Below the pieces are notes generated by a model. The model made no database searches. It was not told where the DNA came from and worked only from the letters and a program-made list of their open reading frames with translations. Positions 10,151 to 19,434 of a stretch of 62,000 nt of DNA are shown piece after piece (position 1 is the first letter of the stretch; each line of letters opens with the position of its first letter). The DNA is from Gnetum montanum (lineage: Eukaryota > Streptophyta > Gnetopsida > Gnetales > Gnetaceae), in contig MNCI01036774.1 in assembly GCA_015680685.1 (NCBI GenBank), positions 432,995-494,994 on the forward strand, read 5' to 3'. The position numbers were made by a program, and so were the translations under genes.

Positions 10151-11065
10151 TGATGAGCATCAAAGCATCACATTGACAAGCCCTTGTTGATGTGGCCCCA
10201 TCGATGAGGCCCTATTTACATGGTGTTGCCCCATTGATGGGGCCGCATTGATGTATCGTTTACTATGTCTATGAGGCCCCATCAACGTAGTACTATAGAA
10301 AAAGCTATAAATACAAGCTCCGAGCCATGTTTATGAAGGATTGAAGTCATAGTAGTAGCAGAGCTCTTGCAGTTTGTCCATTTGAAAGTTAGAATATTTT
10401 TTCTGAGTGCTTGTAGTAGGAGTCAGAAAGTGTACGGATCTTTATTCAAGCACTATTGTACTTGAACCACACCAGTGTGTACCACACCACTTAGAATAGA
10501 CTAATGATTTAGTTATGCATTCATTATCTTCATTAAATATGTAATTAATTTAGCTAAATTAAGACTTTAAGCCATTATTTAATTAATTAAGATAAATAGA
10601 TCAAGTACATAAGTATGATCACTTTGAGCATAAACACGTATTTGCTTGGTAATCCCAGTAACATTATTTCTTGGTGTGTGCAATAGTGTAGCACTTGGTA
10701 ACCCAGCAATGGATACGTTGGTTTAGGATGTGTATGGAGAGGGGACCAAATGCTTACATTAGGACTAGTTAGAGATTAGTTAGTTAGTTAAACTAAATTA
10801 GTTGTTAAATTACTTCATCTCTCTACTTTAAGCACCAAAGAACATAAAACACAAATAATAAAAATCATATGCCTCGGTTACACTTAACCATACCATGAGC
10901 ATTACGAGTGTAATTGGGAAGACAATGAATGACCATTAGGGCAAGGTTTACTTCCTAGAAGACTAGTGTACCAGAAACTACAGAGTCTACAAAATTTGAC
11001 CAGATCATGCGTGAATGCTTCATGATTCATATGGTTGGGCATAGGGGTACCTTCACAGCTCATCA
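10151..11065 (+). repeat. 5' LTR of element B (915 bp)
   Basis: Starts TGATGAGCATCAAAG and ends AGCTCATCA; TG...CA with a short inverted repeat TGATGAG/CTCATCA. It contains a palindrome array and a TATA box (below). Compared with the 3' LTR it lacks about 30 bp around the poly(A) region near 10490 and lacks a 42-bp duplication. The first half has many point differences from the 3' LTR, so the insertion is old. Confidence 0.92.
10194..10313 (+). promoter_or_regulatory. Palindrome array and TATA box in the B 5' LTR U3
   Basis: ggccccatcgatgaggcc (10194-10211), gccccattgatggggcc (10228-10244) and a half copy ggccccatcaa (from 10275) form three related GC-rich palindromes around an ATYGAT centre. 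A TATA box, ctataaata, lies at 10305-10313. The spacing suggests transcription-factor sites upstream of the element's RNA polymerase II start. This is inference from arrangement only. Confidence 0.6.
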
Positions 11066-11085
11066 TTGGCATCATTGTTGGGGAC
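11066..11085 (+). other. Primer-binding site of element B (tRNA-Asp type)
   Basis: ttggcatcattgttgggga follows the LTR terminus directly. It matches the plant tRNA-Asp complement used by Athila-type elements (tggcgccgttgccgggga) apart from C-to-T and G-to-A changes. The same site in A1 (39217) and A2 (61055) is differently mutated, which supports the identification. Confidence 0.8.
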
Positions 11086-11221
11086 CTTGTTTGTTGAAAC
11101 ATGCACTATTGAGGATAAGTGAATATCATTAATATTGTTGGATGAACCCGAAGGTCAACGTCATTCTCAATTATATATTACAAAAAATACATTATATCAT
11201 TAATTTTATTTATTTTGCAAA

Positions 11222-13125
11222 ATGTCTTCTTCTTCTCACAAGCATGATGATGTCAAACTGTTAGTCCCACAACAATGCAAGGTGGTATATACTCATCCAA
11301 ATGAGTATGTGCTTGATTTCACCTTCATCCTACATCAGGATGAGCAACTATGATGGCGTGACATAGAAGGCAACATTTTAATGCCTCCCAATCGATCTGT
11401 GCCCAAGGTGCTACTTCAAGCCCTTACAAAGTTAGGCATCTAGGATCTTCAAGAGGAATATGTTGTGAATGGATATGAAACTCGAGACTACCATCCCACT
11501 GAAACACAACATATGAGAGATCGACACCAGGAGAAGCACCATGAGTTTGCAAAGGGAAAACACTTCACCAATCCCTCATTCCTACTAAACCAAATCGATA
11601 ATGAGGATCCCTCCTCTAGGGGTTCTTAACATGAAGAATATCCACCTCCTATTATTGGTGATGAAGGTGTGGCCTTGAACCTGTAGTCTACTATTAACAA
11701 ACCAGGTTTAGGAAAAAGTGGTAGTCAAGGTAGGGACTCGAGCAAGCATCACAACAACAAGGAATCTAAGGATTGTAGTCATGACAAGTGAAGAGGTAGT
11801 GGTGGGCACCATGGTGGTGGTGGTGGTTCACCTTCATCTTCATCCTCTTCATCAGATTCTAAACATTCCTCTTCATCTTCTAGTTCTGAAAGACATTTCT
11901 AGAAAACTAATTGTCATAAAGGTGATCAACTAGACGACAATGATTGTAAAGCCTACCAAGAAAGAAGGGGTAACATAGGCCATCATTGACATCATCGACA
12001 CAACGATGATGATGAACCTTTGTTGGAAACTTGAAGCATGCTTAACATTTCAGAGGTTGTCAAGATCCTAACCAGACATGTAAAAGATAGTCAGATCAAG
12101 CACTTAGACATGAACAATATCCTAAGATTTGAAGAGGGATATAACTCTAATCTGCAAAACTATATACAAGCCTTTCATAATGCCTATGCCTTACAAAACA
12201 TCGAAAATGACTAGCAAAAATTGAAGCTATTTGTTAGGACACCCATCAAGGAAGTAGGGAGTTAGTACTAGTCCTTGGAGCCAAAATCTATCCATCGATG
12301 GAGTACAATTCTTGAGCTATTCAATGATAAATACCAAACATACTTCAAAGTGTCTAATCTAAGAAGGTAATTCCAAAGTTGGAAATAGGGAAAACATGAA
12401 CCCTTGGATGCCATCATGGGCATATATTATTCTCTCTTACACTGATGCCCTTGCCATGGTTATTCTCAAATGGAATAACTCTGCCACATCATAGATGGGC
12501 TCAAACCAGAACCTAGAAGAACTCTTGGGGTTTATGCCCAAGGGAGACTATCCAAACTAAGAGCTCATCAAATGCAAAGGTTGGTAGAGTAGTAGCAAAA
12601 GAAGACTATGAGTTGTGAAAAAGGGAAAGTGCAGAAGAATATAATAGGGACCCTTCTATCAAGAAAAGGGAGGTCCGATTCTGTGATGAGGAGGAGTCAC
12701 CACTCGATGAGGTGGTGAATAGGAAAACCTAGCCCCATTCAAAAATCTATTTTCAATATTTTGGCAAAGGTTGAAAAACTATGGAACTCTTTGAATGAGA
12801 AATTCCAAACCTCTATGAAGATTGTTCAAGAATCCAAAGAGCGAAATAGTGATCACGACTGCAGAGGCAGAAGGAAGCTAAATGTGCCTACAAAAGAGGT
12901 ACGGGAAAAGCTACTGTAGTAGAAGAAGTTGTGGTGATAAACTCAAATGAAGATGGTAGGTGTGACATTTGCCAATATGACCATCCTAAGGGATGTTGCC
13001 TTATCGTGTCACACTTACAAGAGTCTAGGATGTATGCTTTAATTCCACAATTAGTAAGAAGGCAATCATCTAGAATGTTGTGCTATTCTCAGGGCAATCC
13101 AAGGCAGTTCCACTAGCAACAACAA
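11222..13125 (+). pseudogene. gag: gag of element B, broken
   Basis: Start MSSSSHKHDDVKLL is homologous to the gag starts of A1 (39360) and A2 (60931); conserved blocks are VVYTHPNEYV, FTFILHQDE, RDYHPTETQHMRD, and the capsid-like FHNAYALQNIEND. A His/Ser/Arg-rich section lies around 11720-12000. A zinc motif CDICQYDHPKGCC is at 12961-12999 (CX2CX3HX4C), the Athila gag form. Many in-frame stops (TAG, TGA) replace Gln, Trp and Arg codons seen in A2. Not functional. Confidence 0.85.
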
Positions 13126-13689
13126 GCTTACTATCCAAGTGGAGCTTCACCAAAATTGTATGAGCAATATCAATAGTGGCACAAACCAAAATCATGGGGA
13201 ATGCCTCTAGCAAGATAGCAGTACCCTTACAGGCAACCAAATCCATATAGGTACCATGTTCAGCAACTCATTTCTCCATGAAGCTCAATAGGTCACGCCT
13301 CATTCCAACATCACTATTATCCTTTAGCATACCATCAAACTAATTCACCATTTACTTGAGACAAGCATTCATATCCTTACCACCCTCCACATTTGTCTAC
13401 ACACATGGCTCTACTCTCAACCCAGTTACCTCTTGCTCCATACATGTACAGTGAAATTCCTCCATAACTACTACAATGAAATGCTACAAGGGCTATACAT
13501 TTACAACCAGCCTTCCAGCTGAGTGGTTTAGACAATTGCTCCAGGAAATGACCATTTTTCCAACCCAAAAATACTCCCAAACACTCACAACCTAATGTGG
13601 CTAGTCACCCTATATCTCTAACACCCTCATCCTTTGCATCAAAAAAATTTGAAAGCTCTTCAAACCAAATGCTACCTCAGATTTGCACT

Positions 13690-14180
13690 ATGTTGTTAAC
13701 TCATGTTGTTTTTGATTGGGTCAAGGTTGACAACCTTCCCACGAAAAGATGTAACCTAGGAAGTCCTCTTATTTACTTGTAGATCACTGAACATGAGCCA
13801 TGCAAGGCTCTTCTTGATTTTGGTTTAGGTGTCAATCTCATCTTCCATGACATGTATAAGGCCTAGAACCTACTACCTCTCAAGAAGAGCAACATTTGTT
13901 TGAAATTAGCAGACCAATCAATCACTATCCCCTTGGGATTAGTGGAGGACATTGTAACCACACTTTGTGACTGGTCCTATCCTACCGATTTTCTGGTGAT
14001 CAAGCTAGAAAATTGCAAAGGAAACTTCCCCATCATTATGGGAAGGGCTTGATTAAGCATAGTTGATGCACAAATAGGCATAGGGAACCTATCCTTGGGA
14101 ATCTCCAAGGAAAATGAATTTGGATGGCTAGAGAAGAAGCATGTTCCATGCATCACGTACAATGATAACAAGTGTAATTA
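13690..14180 (+). pseudogene. Aspartic protease of element B
   Basis: The frame shows ALLDFGLGVNLIFHDMY near 13805-13860 (catalytic Asp kept; family motif is DLG/DFG in this lineage), then QSITIPLGLVEDIVTT and NFPIIMGRA. Broken by stops (for example in the MGRA*LSIVDA stretch). Cuts Gag-Pol in functional relatives. Homologous blocks are at 42010 in A1 and 58290 in A2. Confidence 0.82.
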
Positions 14181-14479
14181 TGTGCAGAAAATCTAGTCCA
14201 TTAAAAGTACATTCCTCAAAGCATGTAATCAGTGTGCACATAAAATAGATATCCAAAGGTGCCTATATGCAGTAGCCATAAAACAACATGGCACCCAATG
14301 GCTAACAGCTGACTTTGATAGTAGCACACTATGCATGGAACCTACTAAGCACTTGACATGTGCCTATGTCAAAAGCATGGATAGACTAGAGTAAGTTCAT
14401 CATCAACTCTCTGATGACGAAAATGATGATAACTATTGGGGAGAGTTGGAAATCCCTGATAATTTCAAGTAGGAGCCCC

Positions 14480-15290
14480 TAAAGTTAAAAACTATACCAT
14501 TTGGCATGAAGTATGCATTTTTAAACAATGGAAAGTTGGTTATAATTAATGCAAATCTTGCTCTCAAAAAAAAGACAAGCTGTTGATGGTGGTTAAAAAA
14601 TGGCCAACAACCTTTGCTTAGTCATATCCCAAACTGACTAGAATTGATCCATGAATATGCCAGCATTATATCTATATCAACCCAACCATGAAGCCAAGAA
14701 GGCAGTTGTAGAGGCAACTGAACCCTATATTGAAGCAGATCGTCAAGGAGGAAATCAAACAACTCCTCAAGGTAGGGTTCATCTATCCCATCATGGATAG
14801 TAAGTGGGTTAGCCCATTCGTAATTGTGCCAAAGAAAGGTGGCAAGTGGTGGGTTTGGCTCAACTTTAGACTATTAAATATGACAAAATTTAAAGATCAT
14901 TTTCCATTATCATTTGTGGACCAAGTGTTGGACACCATATCTAGGCATTGCTATTATAGCTTCTTGGATGGTTATAGTAGCTATAACCATATCCAAATTG
15001 CACTAGAAGATTAATCCAAGACAACATTCATGAGTCCCTAGGGGACTTCTAAATATTGCAAGATGTTGTTTGGTTTGTGCAATGCCCGTGCAACATTCCA
15101 ATGCCTAGTCCTCAACATTTTTCAATAGCAAATTAGTAGCAAGGTAGAAGTCTTTATGGATGATTTCTCTACCTATGGGGCTACATTTGAGCAAGCCCTG
15201 GATTACCTTGAGCTAGTACTGAAAAGATGTGTTGAAACAAACATTAGGATCAATTAGTAAAAAAGCCACCTAATGGTCTAGGAAGGCATA
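14480..15290 (+). pseudogene. Reverse transcriptase of element B
   Basis: LKQIVKEEIKQLLKVGFIYP, SKWVSPFVIVPKKGGKWW, FRLLNMTKFKDHFPL, CYYSFLDGYSSYNHI, FGLCNARATFQ and the catalytic box VFMDDFSTYG (about 15147-15177) identify a Ty3/gypsy RT of the Athila/Tat branch. One 94-codon piece is open (14730-15014); the rest is broken by TAA/TAG at Gln positions. The Asp pair of the catalytic box is intact. Confidence 0.9.
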
Positions 15291-15960
15291 GTACTAGGAC
15301 ATCGAATTTGGCAAAAAGGGATTAAGGTTGATCCTAGAAGGATAAGGGTCATCCAAGGAATCACACGCCAATCAAAAATAGTTAGAGATGTATGATCATT
15401 CCTTGGACACACTGGCTACTACTAGTAGTTCATAGAGAATTTCTATAGGATCGCAAAGCCATTGGTCGAGCTCACAAAAAAAGATGCTTCATTCATCTAG
15501 ACCAAGGAATGCAAACATGCATTCTAATTATTAATAGAAAAACTTGTAGAAACTCCAATTCTATGGGCACCCAACTAGTCTAGACCATATCACATAATGA
15601 ATGATGCATCTAATCATGCCTTGGAAGTTGTGCTTATGTAGTTGGATGATAAGAAATGCACATATTACATCCACTATGCAATTCAAAGAATTATGGGTGC
15701 ATAGTTGAATTACACCACAATTAAGAAAGAAATAATGGTAGTGGTGTATCCTCTTAAAAAGTTTAGGCACTATGTGCTTGGCTATAAGGTGTTTGTGCAC
15801 ACAAATCATTATGCTATCTGCTTCCTAATGAACAAGCCAAAGGTGAGCCCCCATATCATATGGTAGCTCATGATCTTGTAGGAATTTGATCTTACAATGA
15901 TAGACTAGAAAGGGACTAAGAATGTGATTACTAACCACTTGTCTTAGTTAAGATGGAATA
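15290..15960 (+). pseudogene. RNase H and connection domain of element B
   Basis: Reads SFLGHTGYY, ENFYRIAKPLVELTKKDASF, then RNase H blocks HIMNDASNHALEVVL (first Asp kept), YYIHYAIQRIMGA, KKFRHYVLGYKVFVHTNH (second Asp replaced by Asn) and KNVITNHLS (where A2 has ADHLS, so the last Asp is lost too). At least eight stops. It would degrade RNA in RNA/DNA hybrids during replication. Confidence 0.82.
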
Positions 15961-16029
15961 ATAAAAAATAGGAGAGTCCACTCTCTAATCAATTTCCATA
16001 TGAACTCTTCTTTATAGGAGCAATAAATC

Positions 16030-17110
16030 ATCAAGTGCCCACAGAAAAAAAATGGTATGATGGCATCCTCACTTACCTTCTCACTTAGGAGATGCCACAA
16101 GATCTAGACTTTAGGAAGAAATAATAGTTTCTTCATTAGGAATAGTACTTCATGGAAATCAATGGACATCTTTACAAGGTATGTGCCGATGGCCTAGTTC
16201 GTTGGTGTGGCCTTGATGTGGATCAACTATGCATTCTCTAGGATGCTCATAAAGGCCCTTGCAAAGCCCACCATGCTAAGAGACACACAACCATAAAAAT
16301 CGTGATAGCAGAATACTATTGGCCTATAATCTTTAGGGATGTCCTCCAATTTATTTGATCTTATGAACACTATCAACGAGATGGTGGGATGATCACACGA
16401 ATGGAGGATTTTCAATAGTGGATTCAACCACTAGAACCCTTTGACATATGGGGCATTGACTTCATGGGTCCCATCACACCCATGTCCAATGGAAAAGCAT
16501 ATATTATTGTAGTAGTTAACTACTACACCAAATGGGCAAAAGCAATAGCTGTCACCAACTATACATTATCCGCTACTACTAGATTTGTATAACAAAGTAT
16601 TGTAAATAGGTTTGGGGTGCCATGTGCATTAATTTTTGATAATGGAACAAATTTTATAGGTGCCACTTTTTGAAAAATTATGCAATGCTTAGGGGTCGAA
16701 CATAAATTAACAACACCCTATCACCCCCAAGCCAATGGTCAAGCAAAGGTAACTAACAAGGAGATCACAAAGATTCTAACAAGAATTATCAACAAATATA
16801 GGAGAGACTTAAACATAAAACTCCATGATGTCCTTTGGGCCTACCACTCAACATGGAAACTCTCTATTGGCTACTCTCCATATGAGTTAGTGTACGGGAA
16901 ACTTCTGATGCTCCTGATTCAATTCAAGCTTTGTACACTTTCAACAGCTTGTGACTTAGACCTTGATCTAAGTCTAGCAGAAAAAGAAAGATTGGTCAAC
17001 CTCAATGTGCTAGAAAAAAACTAATTAGTAACCCTATCTTTGAATGAAGTGCACAAGGAATTTAACAAGCAACGACATGACCTGAGAATTCAAAAAGTAA
17101 AATTTCAACT
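16030..17110 (+). pseudogene. Integrase of element B, catalytic Glu replaced by Lys
   Basis: Zinc-binding N-terminus (CKAHHAKRHTT ... CEHYQR pattern, decayed), core with [19 protein letters not shown] (first Asp), LIFDNGTNFIG (second Asp, codon 16638-16640) and TPYHPQANGQAKVTNKEI. The DX35E Glu falls on codon 16746-16748, which is AAG (Lys). The C-terminal part includes HDVLWAYHSTWKLSIGYSPY. One 114-codon segment (16680-17024) is open. Confidence 0.88.
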
Positions 17111-18130
17111 GGAAGATAAGGTTCTCTACTAGAACCCCACACATATACCCCAAAAAGCAAAGTTCCAAACATTGTGGGAGGGGCCTTCTATAATTGATGA
17201 AACCTTTCCTTCTAGGGCCATGACCATATACAAACCTAAGAGCCCAAATAAAAAGCAACAACATCCAACAAGTAAAGCTTTTCCATGAGCCCAAGCAAGC
17301 CAGTGAAACAAATACCTCAATGGATGGATAGCCACACTCAATTTTTTAGATCTCCTTCTTCAAACTTAGTCATTGGGGAGATGGCCATCTATGCTAATCA
17401 TCCATATGGCTCCTTAATTTTTCTACGTTTTTTTTACATGCTTTTTATTTTTCAATTTATTTATTTTACAACTTTTTTATTTTCAAAATTTTTCCATTTT
17501 TATACCATTTTTTATTTTACATCATCATTAGTACATTTGAATTTTTCTTGAATATTTTTACACTTTCTTCTATATTTTACTGTGTTTTGTTTGAGTGTGA
17601 TTTTTAAAATTTTTGCTAATAAACATACTTTGTGCCAATAGGACATAGTGGTGCTGTAGTTATTACTAATGGTGGTTTGCACTTAATGTTTTGTTTGCTA
17701 ATGTCTAGTTTCTATTTTTGAATTTTTGTACTAATGGCTAAGTCATGATTTCTTTTTCATTGAACATACAATGAGGCCACAACATCCACCCATTCACAAA
17801 TTCTATGGCTTTTCTTATTTTGGAAATTTGAGGTCCCTTTCATTAAATCAAATCTTAATAAATTCAAGACCTTGGTAGTTTCTGGAATTGGGAAGGATTC
17901 AAAGGTTTGTGTAGGGTGTGACTTCAAGAGGACTCAATACTCTTTGTACTCTTCTGCTTACTTGAGTTCTTAAGTGTTTTCCTAGACTTCTTACCATTCC
18001 TTGTCCACTAATAAAAGGAAGTCAAATAATGTCTTTGCATGGTATGGTTCCCATCTAAAAAGAAAAACAATATAAACAAAAAAGAACATGATGAAAATTC
18101 ATAGCACACCCCTTAGACAATAAAGAAGCT
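17111..18130 (+). other. Post-integrase non-coding segment of element B
   Basis: IN ends near 17290. The conserved block agtcattggggagatggcc (17367) has counterparts at 42691 (A1) and 54723 (A2). T-rich tracts follow (17410-17600), with ttttac/ttac repeats as in A1 42740-42850. A conserved stretch around 17780-18060 (gaggccacaacatccacccat, then aaagaaaaacaat) aligns with A1 43020-43340. No ORF. Confidence 0.6.
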
Positions 18131-18142
18131 AAAGCACTAGTT

Positions 18143-18554
18143 ATGGGACTAGAAAGACATGTTACCCATGCTTAAAGGTCTCCTCTAACTAAGGTCCTCT
18201 CTTACTTCCTACCTCTCTTTCTCTCTCTTTATGGAATGGTGGTTGTTCTATGGGAGCACTCTTGTGTCTCAAGGGGGTGGATCGATCTTGGAGTGGTGAT
18301 GCGAAGTCATTCAAAGAGGTTGGTTTCAGTTTAGACTAAGGATGGATTTTCTTAGTTCATTTTAAACACAAACTCCATAAGGGACTTCTTATGACCTTAA
18401 TTCGGAATTCCATTGCATCTTCTCCATTATCCATCTATGTTGACTATAACTCACCTCACTGTTGAAGTCCACGTTCTTGATTCCATGTCTTGGTCTAATG
18501 TATTCGAATTCTTAGGTAGAATCTTTTGGGTTTTGGTGCTTAACTTTTGTTAAC
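18143..18554 (+). pseudogene. Decayed copy of the two-hydrophobic-segment ORF (element B)
   Basis: ATG at 18143 (MGLERHV) aligns with the start MEPK of the ORF at 43408 in A1; RSPLTKVLSYFLPL aligns with FPLTKALLTFHSLL, and the VVVLWEHSCVS region with the first hydrophobic segment. Later DNA (18360-18480) still aligns with the A1 block before its second hydrophobic segment. Several stops. Identified only through the A copies. Confidence 0.5.
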
Positions 18555-18904
18555 CATTAATCACCTATGGGATCACAGACTCCTTAGGTTGAGGTTATGC
18601 AAGGGCAAACAAGGCATGTGCCTACTATGGGGAGGATCCACTTGCATATCCCTTGGTTGGGATCATTAAGCATCTTATCCTTGGGCATTCTTACAAATAG
18701 AATCTTTCATACACCCATCTTCTACATCACACCATGTGTTGCTTTACATATTTTATTCAATAAACATGTTCTCCATTAAAATTTTTAATTTTTAAATATT
18801 GAAAGATCCTCTTCAATGATTTTTTCATATTCTTGGCTTTTCTAAGATTCCATGGACCCTAATTTCATTGGAAGATTTCTTATATTTTTTGAGATATTCA
18901 AAGT

Positions 18905-19030
18905 TAAAAATTTTGCCTACAAGCCCCATCGACGAAGCAGACCCATATATGAGGCCTTGAATATGGGGCCTCATCAATGTAAGGGAAAAATACTATATAT
19001 AGGCTCAACTCCACTTAGAAATTTTTACCA
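18905..19030 (+). promoter_or_regulatory. Internal LTR-like promoter module (element B)
   Basis: gccccatcgacg (18922), ggggcctcatcaatgta (18965) and a TATA-like tactatatatagg (18991) repeat the order seen in the LTR U3: GCCCCAT palindromes, catcaaygta, an A-rich spacer, TATA, gctc. It lies about 400 bp upstream of the long post-IN reading frame. A plus-strand gaggtaagc at about 19148 could be a splice donor. The promoter function is inferred from the similarity only. Confidence 0.4.
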
Positions 19031-19434
19031 TTTCTCACAAACACCAAGGGAGTTTTTCAAATTTTTAGAGCCCAAAACCTTCCAAAGCCCATAACTTCCA
19101 TACTTTTTATTCAAATCACTCTATTCTTCGACCCTACAACTATTGGAGGTAAGCTCTTCATCGTGGGGGCCGCAAATGTGTCATTTTTGATAGAAAATTT
19201 TTCACCATTTTTCTAACTCCCACAAATATTTAACTAAGAAATCAACTAATAAACATCAAATTACAAAGAGTTAAATTTTTTTAACAAGCTCTAATGACAT
19301 TTATAATACATAATTAATAAAATAATAATAAAATAGTCAATCTGCCATGGTCCAACCTTAGCCAAAGTGTAACTAACTAGTGAGAAAAGGATATTCAAAA
19401 ATTTAAAGTTACACATTATACCTACTGATCCATG

